Positions 18,884-26,256 of a stretch of DNA of 64,000 nt are shown here, piece after piece. The stretch is from Bacillota bacterium. Its GTDB lineage: Bacteria > Bacillota > Clostridia > Lachnospirales > Lachnospiraceae. The notes beneath the pieces were generated by a model. That model had not been told where the DNA came from. It saw only the letters and a list, made by a program, of their open reading frames with translations, and searched no databases. A program made the position numbers and the translations under genes. The stretch is taken from the NCBI GenBank assembly GCA_023395555.1, contig JAEWYQ010000086.1:1-64000 (forward strand), in the 5' to 3' direction. How positions within the stretch are numbered: position 1 is the first letter of the stretch; each line of letters opens with the position of its first letter.

Positions 18884-19079
18884 TTTTTTTACCCCCTATA
18901 TGTATATGCCGAAGATAAAGACGGCGGCCACCTCCCTTAACACCTTTGCCGGGGACCGGATGGCGGACTGGCCCCTGATGTCGGCAGCCATCCTGTTGAT
19001 CGCGGTTCCTACCATCCTGTTATACATTTTCCTGCAAAACTATATCATCAGCGGGGTGACGGAGGGAGCCGTAAAATAA
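18790..19079 (+). pseudogene. C-terminal fragment of a MalG-type sugar permease
   Basis: In the frame opened at 18786 the sequence from about 18806 encodes the final 90 residues of an inner-membrane ABC sugar permease. It has the second half of the EAA loop (CIILPQLKPAIAT), IYNDFFTPYMYMPK, and the terminal helix ending NYIISGVTEGAVK. It is clearly homologous to the end of the intact permease at 23405-24253 (IYNDFYTPFLYM, YSGLTQGSVKG) but not identical, so it is the remnant of a second transport system. The first two thirds are missing, joined instead to the GH5 gene in another frame. It has no ribosome site and is non-functional. Confidence 0.85.
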
Positions 19080-19213
19080 AGAAGGATTTTCAAAATGCCG
19101 GGCCGGGCGGCTGGGAAAGGATACCCGGATATTCGAGGAAGCAGTAGAGATATTCACAGCTTAATAAATAAAAGGAGACCGGCTTTGACCGGATTTCCAG
19201 GAAAGAGGTCAGA

Positions 19214-20230
19214 ATGAGTGAAGTAAGAATAATTGGAACCGGAGTAAAAAATATTCCATGGCAGGAGAAGCCGGAGGGCTGCGGGGATGTCCTGTGGAGG
19301 CACACGGAAAACCCCATTATGGGAAGAAATAAGACCGCCAGGTCCGCCAGGATATACAACAGCGCAGTATTGCCCTATAACGGAAGATTCGTCGGAATAT
19401 TCCGCGCTGATCATAAGGACGGAATTCCCCAGCTCCATGTGGGCTACAGCGAGGACGGAATCAAATGGGAGCTGGAGGATGAGGATATTCATTGGGTGGA
19501 TGAGGACGGAAAGGAATACAACACGGGCTATGCCTATGATCCCCGGCTGGTGAAGCTGGAGGGCAGGTATTACATCCTGTGGTGCACAGATTTTGGCGGC
19601 CCTACCATCGGGCTGGGAGTTACGGAGGATTTCAAAACCTTTATACGTCTGGAGAATTCCTTCATCCCCTTTAACCGCAATGGTGTTCTCTTTCCGAGGA
19701 AGATCAACGGACATTATGCCATGCTGAGCAGGCCCAGCGACAGCGGACATACGCCCTTCGGCGATATTTTTCTGAGCTATAGCCCGGATCTTACCTTCTG
19801 GGGAAGGCACCGCAGAGTCATGACCAGCGGTCACACCTGGTGGCAGGGAACCAAGATCGGGGCAGGGGCGGTTCCCATTGAGACAACGGAGGGCTGGCTG
19901 CTGTTCTACCATGGAGTGTGCGGAACCTGCAACGGTTTTGTCTACAGCATCGGGGCGGCCATTCTGGACCGGGAGAAACCGGCAAAGGTCTTGTACCGGA
20001 CGAAGGACTATATCATGACGCCGGAGGCCGACTATGAGGTGAGCGGCTTCGTGTCCAATGTGACCTTCCCCTGCTCCGCCTTATTCGATGCTGATACGGG
20101 GAGAATTGCGATCTATTATGGGGCTGCGGACACCTGTCTGGGGATTGCATACGCCAGAGTAGAGGAATTGGTTGATCATGTGAAGAATAACTCCTATCTG
20201 CTGCCCGGAGATGGGACAGAATATCGTTAA
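19214..20230 (+). CDS. GH130 mannoside phosphorylase
   Basis: A 338-residue cytosolic GH130 enzyme, the length typical of the GH130_2 mannoside phosphorylases. The motifs follow the family: NSAVLPYNGRFVGIFRAD, YAYDPRLVKLEGRYYI with the catalytic Asp, RPSDSGHTPFGDIF, WQGTKIGAGAVPIETTEGWL, the YHGV motif, and the last blade IYYGAADTCLGIAYA. It should convert beta-1,4-manno-oligosaccharides plus phosphate to alpha-mannose-1-phosphate inside the cell. The start at 19214 has AGGAAAGAGG upstream. It follows the permease remnant by 135 bases and ends 49 bases before a strong terminator. Confidence 0.93.
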   Translation: MSEVRIIGTGVKNIPWQEKPEGCGDVLWRHTENPIMGRNKTARSARIYNSAVLPYNGRFVGIFRADHKDGIPQLHVGYSEDGIKWELEDEDIHWVDEDGKEYNTGYAYDPRLVKLEGRYYILWCTDFGGPTIGLGVTEDFKTFIRLENSFIPFNRNGVLFPRKINGHYAMLSRPSDSGHTPFGDIFLSYSPDLTFWGRHRRVMTSGHTWWQGTKIGAGAVPIETTEGWLLFYHGVCGTCNGFVYSIGAAILDREKPAKVLYRTKDYIMTPEADYEVSGFVSNVTFPCSALFDADTGRIAIYYGAADTCLGIAYARVEELVDHVKNNSYLLPGDGTEYR

Positions 20231-20278
20231 GGAAGATATAGCATTTCACTTTATGGGGAGTGAATATTATATATTTCG

Positions 20279-20302
20279 GAAGGAGCCTTCGGGCTCCTTT
20301 TT
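20279..20302 (+). terminator. Rho-independent terminator after GH130
   Basis: The stem AAGGAGCC/GGCTCCTT is closed by a UUCG tetraloop and followed by a T run (20299-20302), a textbook intrinsic terminator for the GH130 transcript. Confidence 0.85.
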
Positions 20303-20316
20303 CGGTGTCAGGCACC
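20303..20316 (+). repeat. Left copy of a 14-base inverted repeat
   Basis: CGGTGTCAGGCACC here is the exact reverse complement of 20744-20757. Each copy is also nearly self-palindromic (GGTG...CACC). The pair frames the GH26 remnant. Similar GGTGCC/CACC palindromes are short extragenic repeats in some Firmicutes, from memory only. Confidence 0.75.
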
Positions 20317-20325
20317 AAAGAATAG

Positions 20326-20742
20326 CATATAAAAACAACCTGGAGGATCATAATGTGACCGTACTGTTCAGGCCCTTCCATGAGATGAATCAAACTGTGT
20401 TCTGGTGGGGAGGAAGACCCGGCGGGAACGGCACCGGATTATAATCCGGGAGATCAATACCGGGAGATCTTCAGTGTGGATTTCTATAATGGAGACGGTT
20501 TTACGCAGAGAAAATATGACCTTGCTCTAAGTATTGCAGGGGATAAGCCCATGGGAATTGGGGAATGCGATGCGCTGCCCACTCCGCAGCAGCTTGTCCA
20601 ACAAAACCGCTGGGCATTTTGTATGAGATGGGCGGAGCTGACCTTTGAGATAAATTCCAGTGAAGCAATCCGTAACTTATATTGGGCAGAGAACACTTTA
20701 GTAAGAGAAGAGCTGCCTAAGCTGAATAATGGTATCAAATAA
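20326..20742 (+). pseudogene. Fragmented GH26 beta-mannanase
   Basis: Two pieces of a glycoside hydrolase family 26 endo-mannanase lie in different frames. The first (to the TAA at 20442) has LEDHNVTVLFRPFHEMN and FWWGGRPGGNGTG, the acid/base region of GH26. The second (from about 20473) has VDFYNGDGF, then KPMGIGECDALPTPQQL with the nucleophile Glu region, and a C-terminal FCMRWAE. Between them about 60 codons of the usual spacing are missing, and the N-terminal half of the catalytic domain is gone. No signal peptide remains. It is a decayed gene of the same mannan locus, bounded by inverted repeats. Confidence 0.8.
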
Positions 20743-20743
20743 C

Positions 20744-20757
20744 GGTGCCTGACACCG
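20744..20757 (-). repeat. Right copy of the 14-base inverted repeat
   Basis: GGTGCCTGACACCG is the exact reverse complement of 20303-20316. It directly follows the last in-frame codon of the GH26 remnant (stop TAA at 20740-20742). Confidence 0.75.
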
Positions 20758-20894
20758 TAAAAAATGGAAAAATTGGCAAGTACACCCAAAGATCTGTATA
20801 GAAATATAAATTACTGCTGTGCAAAACATGATAAAAAAGTCTTATGATAATGATACAGGTTGCAACCTCAATAAAAAAAGGGAGAGAATTCATT

Positions 20895-22256
20895 ATGAAA
20901 AAGAAATTAGCAATCCTTTTATGCTTCGTTATGCTGGGAGCCCTTCTGGCGGGCTGCAAAAAAGAAGCACCTGCCAATTCCACGGCGGACAAGGGAGAGA
21001 AGAAAGGCGCGGAAAGCCAGACCATCTTTGGAAGTGAAGTTTCTAATGATATTGCAGCCGAGCTGACAGTATTTACAAACCGGACGGATTTAATTGACAC
21101 TGTGTTTCAAGATTACATAAAGGAATTCAACAAGCTGTACCCTAACGTGAAGATTGAATATGAAGCCATGACGAATTACGAGGAGGATGTTACCATCCGT
21201 CTCACCACAGAGAATTGGGGCGATATCTGTATGATCCCCAAGACCGTGGCATTGGCCAACCTGGGTGATTTCTTTGTACCCTTCGGCACCGTGGAGGAGC
21301 TTTCTCCCGTATATAACTTCGTTACGGAGAAGGCAAGCGGCGGAAAGGTCTACGGATTGCCTTGGGCCTGCACTGCCCAGGGTGTGGTCTACAACAAGAA
21401 GATATTCGAGGCTGCCGGTGTGACACAGATCCCCAAGACTCCTGAGGAATTCCTGGCCGCCATGCAGAAGATTAAGGACAATACCAATGCGATCCCTTAC
21501 TACACTAACTATGCAGCCGGCTGGCCCTTAAGCGCCTGGGAGGATTATTGCTTCGGCGGAGCCACGGGAGATGAGAATTACAGGAACAACGTGCTGCCCA
21601 GGGAAAAGGAGCCGTTTTCCTCGGGAACTCCTCATTATACGGTATACAAACTGATGTACGATCTGGCAAATAAGGGCCTGATTGAGGATGACCCCACCAC
21701 GACGGACTGGGAAGCCTGCAAGGGTATGCTGGGACGGGGGGAGATCGGGGCTATGGCTCTCGGCTCCTGGTCGGTGGTTCAGATGCAGGACCAGGCCACG
21801 AACCGTGACGATATCGGCTATATGCCCTTCCCCATAACAGTGGATGGGAAGCAGTATGCGACAGCCGCTGCGGATTATTGCTTCGGCATCAATGTCAACA
21901 GCACGGAGGAAGAGATCCTTGCCTCCAAGGCGTATATTAACTGGCTGACTTCAAAATCCGGCTTTGCGGCTTCCCAGGGCTCCATCTCCGTAATCAAGGC
22001 GGACCCGCTGCCCGCAACCCTGCAGGATTTTGTCAACGGTAACGTGAAGCTGATTGCCAGCGCTCCGGCAACAGCGGAGAACGAAGGGCTCTTTGATAAA
22101 ATTAATGACCGTTCCGAGGTTGGCTTAACCTCCAATGAACAGAAAGCCAGAATCATAGAGGCAGCCATCGGTGTGACTAAGGAAAGCTTTGACGATATCA
22201 TGAAGGATTGGAACGAGAAATGGACCAAAGTCCAGGCGGCAGAGGGAATCCAATAG
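20895..22256 (+). CDS. Sugar ABC transporter binding lipoprotein
   Basis: A 453-residue extracellular solute-binding protein. The start at 20895 gives a lipoprotein signal MKKKLAILLCFVMLGALLAGC with C21 as lipidated cysteine; an upstream ATG would spoil the signal. After a short linker, the mature part follows the family 1 sugar-binding fold (LTVFTNRTDLIDTVF, LYPNVKIEYEAM, YGLPWACTAQGVVYNKKIFEAAGV, GEIGAMALGSWSVVQMQ). It would deliver an oligosaccharide, by context a manno-oligosaccharide, to the two permeases downstream. A strong hairpin between it and the permeases probably keeps its mRNA level higher than theirs. Confidence 0.93.
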   Translation: MKKKLAILLCFVMLGALLAGCKKEAPANSTADKGEKKGAESQTIFGSEVSNDIAAELTVFTNRTDLIDTVFQDYIKEFNKLYPNVKIEYEAMTNYEEDVTIRLTTENWGDICMIPKTVALANLGDFFVPFGTVEELSPVYNFVTEKASGGKVYGLPWACTAQGVVYNKKIFEAAGVTQIPKTPEEFLAAMQKIKDNTNAIPYYTNYAAGWPLSAWEDYCFGGATGDENYRNNVLPREKEPFSSGTPHYTVYKLMYDLANKGLIEDDPTTTDWEACKGMLGRGEIGAMALGSWSVVQMQDQATNRDDIGYMPFPITVDGKQYATAAADYCFGINVNSTEEEILASKAYINWLTSKSGFAASQGSISVIKADPLPATLQDFVNGNVKLIASAPATAENEGLFDKINDRSEVGLTSNEQKARIIEAAIGVTKESFDDIMKDWNEKWTKVQAAEGIQ

Positions 22257-22277
22257 GATAGAAGGCATTCCGGAGAG

Positions 22278-22302
22278 GGGACGCGGGTATTGGCCGCGTC
22301 CC
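22278..22302 (+). other. Strong hairpin between binding protein and permeases
   Basis: GGGACGCGG (22278-22286) and CCGCGTCCC (22294-22302) form a perfect 9-base stem with a 7-base loop and no U-tract. At this place in sugar transporter operons such hairpins protect the upstream binding-protein mRNA or attenuate readthrough. Confidence 0.65.
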
Positions 22303-22395
22303 TGCTTCGCGCAAGGAAGGGCTTATGCAGGGGCTTACCGGGGATTGTCCCGGGAGAGCTCCCGTACGGCAGCAGACGCGGAAATGGAGAGATGG

Positions 22396-22485
22396 TTGAA
22401 AGAAATAAAAGGTATCAATGAAGGGGGGACCGGGTCCATGCCAATGCTTTCATGGCGGTTTACGCGGCAAAGGGCATGGGCATAA
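22396..22485 (+). repeat. Dispersed structured repeat, copy A
   Basis: This 90-base stretch resembles 55813-55901. Both start TTGAAAGAAAT, and their last 58 bases (22428-22485 here) align without gaps at 47 of 58 positions. A stem CCATGCC/GGCATGG is possible (22437-22442 region with 22473-22480). Its outermost pair is C-G here and T-A in copy B, a compensatory change. It ends three bases before the permease ATG and contains that gene's probable ribosome site. No known RNA family is recognised. Confidence 0.6.
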
Positions 22486-22487
22486 CT

Positions 22488-23408
22488 ATGGGACAGAATA
22501 AGCGAACAGAAGGCGGTGGAGTAAAGCGCTGGGCAAAAAGCAGGCAGGGGCAGAAGTGGATCATGGTGTTCACCTTTTTGCTGCTTCCGCTGTTATTGCT
22601 CTTCGTGTTTACCTATCTGCCCTTCGCCAAAATGCTTCAATTCAGCTTTTATGAAATGAGCTATCTGGGTGACCGGACATTCATCGGTCTTGGGAATTAT
22701 AAAGAGGTGTTCTCCCGGCCGGAGTATTTTGCCACACTAAGGATCAGCATCTATTATTTCGCCGGCGCCTTTGTTCAAATGGCGTTGGCTCTGTTCTTTG
22801 CTATGCTGCTGAGCTTTCAGCTGAAGGGAAGAAACTTTTTCAAGGGAGTGCTGTTCTTTCCCTATCTGATCAACGGAGTCGCTATCGGCTTTGTATTCCT
22901 GTACTTTTTTAAGAGAATGGGGACACTGGATACTTTGCTTACCCTGGTAGGGGTTCCTGAGGATAAGCTCCCCTACTGGCTTTTGAACAGGAATATAAAT
23001 AACATATCCTTAAGCTTTGTCTCGGTCTGGCGTTATATGGGGCAGAATCTGATTATGTTTATCGGCGCGATTCAGTCCCTGGATCACACGGTATACGAGG
23101 CGTCGGATATTGACGGAGCGAACCGCTGGCAGCAGTTTTGCTACATCATCCTGCCGGGTATCAAAACCGTGGTGAGCCTGAATCTGATTCTGGCTGTCAA
23201 GGGAGCCATAAGCGTCTTTGAGATCCCCTATATCATCACAAACGGTTCCAACGGCACGGCAACCTTCGTGATCCAGACCATACAAACGGCTTTCAAATTC
23301 AAGAAGGTAGGGCTGGCCTCCGCCATGGCGGTTGTCCTGCTGGTTCTGATTCTGATTATCACGGCAATACAGGAGCACTATTTCAATGGGAGGGATCGGA
23401 GCAAATGA
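22488..23408 (+). CDS. Sugar ABC transporter permease, MalF type
   Basis: A 306-residue inner-membrane permease with six hydrophobic spans. The first is at about residues 21-45 (FTFLLLPLLLLFVFTYL), and the cytoplasmic EAA loop reads YEASDIDGANRWQQFCYIILPGI. The start is placed at the ATG at 22488; the alternative at 22452 lies inside the dispersed repeat. It pairs with the second permease, which overlaps its stop by ATGA. No ATPase gene is nearby, so a shared MsmK/UgpC-type ATPase elsewhere is expected, as is common for Clostridia. The substrate by context is a manno-oligosaccharide. Confidence 0.92.
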   Translation: MGQNKRTEGGGVKRWAKSRQGQKWIMVFTFLLLPLLLLFVFTYLPFAKMLQFSFYEMSYLGDRTFIGLGNYKEVFSRPEYFATLRISIYYFAGAFVQMALALFFAMLLSFQLKGRNFFKGVLFFPYLINGVAIGFVFLYFFKRMGTLDTLLTLVGVPEDKLPYWLLNRNINNISLSFVSVWRYMGQNLIMFIGAIQSLDHTVYEASDIDGANRWQQFCYIILPGIKTVVSLNLILAVKGAISVFEIPYIITNGSNGTATFVIQTIQTAFKFKKVGLASAMAVVLLVLILIITAIQEHYFNGRDRSK

Positions 23409-24253
23409 AGAAGCATAGAACGTCAGCCCGGAAATCGATTGCCATGGGGATGAAGTATCTGTCCCTTGCTTTTGCCTCCTTTGTCGCGGTGGTGCCATTG
23501 ATTGTCATTCTGCTGGTTTCCTTTAAGACCCAGGTTGAATTCCGGGAGACCGGGGCACTGGAGCTGCCGGAAAGCTTTATGAACGTGGAAAACTACATAA
23601 GGGCCTTCGTGGATGGGAAGATGCTGCGGGGCTTTACCAATACGGCGATTATATTGGTTATCTCAATGATCGGCGCAATTCTGACCGGCACCATGACGGC
23701 CTATGTGCTGAACCGGTTCGAATTCAGGGCGAAGAAAATCGTGAAATCCTCCTTCCTGATTGCCGCGCTGGTTCCCTCGGTAACGATGCAGGTGACCTGC
23801 TATCAGATCATGAATGCTTTGCATCTGATTAATACCAGAACCTCGGTGATCTTACTGTATATTGGCACGGACATTATTGCTATCTATATCTTTCTGCAAT
23901 TTCTGGACAATATCTCGGAATCCCTGGATGAATCGGCGATTGTGGACGGAGCGTCTTATTTCACGGTGTTTTTTAAGATTATCATGCCGCTGCTCAAGCC
24001 CGCCATTATGACGGTGCTGATTATCAAAGGGGTCAATATCTATAATGATTTTTACACCCCCTTCCTGTATATGACCAGCAGAAAGCTTCTGGTTATCTCC
24101 ACCTCCCTGTTCAACTTTCAGGGACCTTACGGAACCCAGTGGCAGGTGATTTGTGCCGGGATCGTCATCACCATTCTTCCGACCCTGGCTATTTTCCTCT
24201 TCCTGCAGAAATACATCTACAGCGGATTGACGCAAGGGTCTGTGAAGGGGTAG
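23405..24253 (+). CDS. Sugar ABC transporter permease, MalG type
   Basis: A 282-residue permease overlapping the preceding gene by four bases (ATGA), so translation is coupled. Six hydrophobic spans are seen, with the EAA loop in DESAIVDGASYFTVFFKIIMPLLKPA and the terminal signature FLQKYIYSGLTQGSVKG. It completes the transmembrane unit with the MalF-type protein. Its C-terminal third is homologous to the permease fragment at 18806-19079, showing that the locus once held two related importers. Confidence 0.93.
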   Translation: MKKHRTSARKSIAMGMKYLSLAFASFVAVVPLIVILLVSFKTQVEFRETGALELPESFMNVENYIRAFVDGKMLRGFTNTAIILVISMIGAILTGTMTAYVLNRFEFRAKKIVKSSFLIAALVPSVTMQVTCYQIMNALHLINTRTSVILLYIGTDIIAIYIFLQFLDNISESLDESAIVDGASYFTVFFKIIMPLLKPAIMTVLIIKGVNIYNDFYTPFLYMTSRKLLVISTSLFNFQGPYGTQWQVICAGIVITILPTLAIFLFLQKYIYSGLTQGSVKG

Positions 24254-24537
24254 GAGAGGGCACGAATTTTGCCTTTGGCTCTGTCACAACTTGATATTTA
24301 TTCTTTTTTGAGCAGAGCAATTACGCTCTGCTCAATGTAAATATAACCACTTCTGGAAACATCCAACACAACCACAATGAGGGCATATAATATTCCTCCA
24401 TATAATGACCTTCCTGTACGGTTTTTACCTGTATAAAGGAATAGCCGTGTTCCCTCCCGGCATAAGGGTAGACGGCTATGCTCTGTAATTGCGGGACATA
24501 ATGTGTCCGGTGATAACAGGTCATGAACGTTTTTATT
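24254..24537. other. Gap with a hairpin, no convincing gene
   Basis: A perfect 11-base inverted repeat, TTGAGCAGAGC at 24308-24318 and GCTCTGCTCAA at 24324-24334, has a T-rich stretch on its left side. It probably separates the convergent transporter and XRE/membrane operons. A 76-codon minus-strand reading frame (24321-24551) overlaps the end of the next gene and ends within the hairpin. It resembles nothing known and is not called. Confidence 0.45.
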
Positions 24538-25023
24538 TTACTCGTCATCATCTTTGAATTTTGTTTCTATCTGCTGTTTCTTTTTTTCACTTACAATATA
24601 AAGTAATTCAAATGCTACAAATGCAATTATTGTAGAGCATAGGAAGGTAATAAGCGTAACCAGTAAAGTGTTGGTGAAATCTGTTGTGAACAAGCTTCCC
24701 AGTCTCATGTAATTAAGTGTCGTATGGATCACAGTAATTGTCAATCCGCAAACAAGACTATTAATGATGACGGATCGATGGCCTGGTTTATTTGAGGAAA
24801 AGATATCATTACCATACATTATATTACGAACTAAAAGATATATGGAAGCGGATATAAAAAAGATAAATTCCACAATATACTGTGATACAGGTGCATTAAA
24901 CATAATTTGCTGAATTAGCACGGATAATAACAATCCAAAAAACAGAATGGCAAATGCATCACTTTGGATTTTTCGTTTTTGTGCTAATACTCTTTCATCA
25001 TTAATTTTTTGACTGCTCATCAT
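24538..25023 (-). CDS. Four-span membrane protein paired with XRE (DUF6773-like)
   Basis: A 161-residue integral membrane protein with hydrophobic segments at about residues 22-42, 48-67, 86-106 and 122-148 and a charged tail (KKKQQIETKFKDDDE). It starts at the ATG at 25023, which overlaps the stop of the XRE gene (TAATG), after GGGAGGA, so the two are translationally coupled. The pattern matches DUF6773-type proteins that accompany small XRE regulators in Clostridia; that family assignment is from memory. The function is unknown, possibly sensing or modulating the regulator at the membrane (inference). A like-built pair occurs at 33794-34440. Confidence 0.75.
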   Translation of the reverse strand: MMSSQKINDERVLAQKRKIQSDAFAILFFGLLLSVLIQQIMFNAPVSQYIVEFIFFISASIYLLVRNIMYGNDIFSSNKPGHRSVIINSLVCGLTITVIHTTLNYMRLGSLFTTDFTNTLLVTLITFLCSTIIAFVAFELLYIVSEKKKQQIETKFKDDDE

Positions 25024-25217
25024 TATTCCTCCCAAAATAAATCATTTAATGTTTTGTTAAGCGCCTTACAGATTGCAATGCAGAGATTAAGCGTGGGATT
25101 GTAATCGCCTGACTCAATTAAACCGATGGTTTGTCTTGTTACGCCTACAGCTTTTGCTAAATCTTCTTGTTTCATATCACATTCCATTCTAGCAATTTTC
25201 ATTTTTTTGTTTTTCAT
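25023..25217 (-). CDS. Small XRE-family regulator
   Basis: A 64-residue protein that is almost only a Cro/CI-type helix-turn-helix (MKQEDLAKAVGVTRQTIGLIESGDYNPTL as core). The start at 25217 is set by AAGGAGGTG; an upstream ATG would give an unrelated leader. It belongs to the group of tiny YvaO/HipB-like repressors (residues TRQTIGLIE are diagnostic) that commonly precede a membrane-protein gene. A consensus promoter lies 22 bases upstream, and repeats of ATGCAA around it could be its operators, suggesting autoregulation. Confidence 0.9.
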   Translation of the reverse strand: MKNKKMKIARMECDMKQEDLAKAVGVTRQTIGLIESGDYNPTLNLCIAICKALNKTLNDLFWEE

Positions 25218-25238
25218 ACACACCTCCTTACATTGCAT

Positions 25239-25267
25239 AGTATAATATATAAATTGCTTCATGTCAA
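25239..25267 (-). promoter_or_regulatory. Sigma-A promoter of the XRE/membrane operon
   Basis: On the minus strand, TTGACA (25267-25262), a 17-base spacer and TATACT (25244-25239) form a near-perfect vegetative promoter. ATGCAAT occurs on both sides (about 25238-25232 and 25279-25273), a candidate operator pair. Confidence 0.7.
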
Positions 25268-25289
25268 TTATATATTGCATTTTGAATAT

Positions 25290-25339
25290 AATGCAAGGCT
25301 TTCCGAAAATCAGGTCTGAAAATCAGAAAGCCTTGCATT
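25290..25339 (-). terminator. Inverted repeat after the P-loop kinase gene
   Basis: AATGCAAGGCTTTC (25290-25303) and GAAAGCCTTGCATT (25326-25339) are perfect 14-base arms with a 22-base loop, placed between the end of the kinase gene and the XRE promoter. There is no clear U-tract, so the terminator call is moderate. Confidence 0.5.
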
Positions 25340-25389
25340 GAATAATGAACTTAATAACGAACGAACAGGTTTGCCAATATGGTAATGGT

Positions 25390-26058
25390 TTATTTCTCCA
25401 ATCCAAAATGTTTTGCCAATAAGTTCAAGGTTTCCAATTTCGTATCGGCAACAGCATCCCTTCTCACGATTGTAAAAAATCCGCTGTTAGCAAATTTATC
25501 ATAATTTTCTTTGCTATTGATTCTTGTGATGCACTCCCGGAAATTTGCCATGGTTTTCTCGGGATTCTCGGCCTTCATAATCTGTTCCTTGAAAAACTTC
25601 TTATCTTCGTCCTCACGCTCGAAAAAATAATCAACAGACATTGACTGCGGTGACAACATAATTGCAACCTGATTATAATCTGCAATTCGCTGCAATATAT
25701 CAGTTGTAATATTTGTATCAACAATCACTTTTTGAGAATGTGAAATACTCATAAGATATGCAATTTCAAATTCCATGACTTCCTCTGTGATCCCATCGAT
25801 CCATCGAGAATATTCTTCCGGAGTTCTGTTTATAAACTCCTGCCAGTTCTTCATGGTTTCGAAATAGCAGAGATTGGGATATTCGGCAGGCGTGGCAATT
25901 TCATTGGTTATAACTCCATGATAATTTTCTCCGCAATGAATTAGACCATATTTTTCGGCAAGCATAGCTGCCATTGTGGATTTTCCGGCATATGCCGTAC
26001 CATTTATAAACATTACATTCTTTAAACAGTGCTTTATGATTTTATCATTGATTTTCAT
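25390..26058 (-). CDS. P-loop kinase-like protein
   Basis: The 222-residue protein opens with a Walker A motif, INGTAYAGKST (about residues 15-24), in the manner of small-molecule or nucleoside kinases, followed by acidic residues in VIVDTNI (possible Walker B) and a charged C-terminal lid-like region (EREDEDKKFFKE). The start is placed at 26058 on an AGGGAG site; two earlier ATGs exist. It may phosphorylate a small metabolite or antibiotic (chloramphenicol phosphotransferase-like proteins look similar), but the substrate is unknown. It stands alone, with a hairpin downstream. Confidence 0.7.
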   Translation of the reverse strand: MKINDKIIKHCLKNVMFINGTAYAGKSTMAAMLAEKYGLIHCGENYHGVITNEIATPAEYPNLCYFETMKNWQEFINRTPEEYSRWIDGITEEVMEFEIAYLMSISHSQKVIVDTNITTDILQRIADYNQVAIMLSPQSMSVDYFFEREDEDKKFFKEQIMKAENPEKTMANFRECITRINSKENYDKFANSGFFTIVRRDAVADTKLETLNLLAKHFGLEK

Positions 26059-26256
26059 ATTGCTGGTCTCCCTATAGTTCATTTTTTTCGCATAACAAAA
26101 TAAGCTTAACAGAACGAACAGTCTTGCCTTCAATGATTAGCGAATCCTATTTGTACCTATAGATTGATTGTTGCAGAACATGATACTATACACATAATGT
26201 TTTACAGCTTTTTATGATAACCTCATATTAGGTGTTGCTGTCTGCATTGACACTTA

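Noticed and set aside
24321..24551. 76-codon minus-strand reading frame after the XRE/membrane operon
   Set aside because: It overlaps the end of the membrane-protein gene, ends inside a hairpin and has no family similarity or ribosome site of its own.
25290..25339. Shared repeat with the hairpin at 43578-43616 (both have CCTTGCAT/ATGCAAGG)
   Set aside because: Only the eight-base core is common; arm ends, loops and flanks differ, so chance or similar terminators are enough to explain it.
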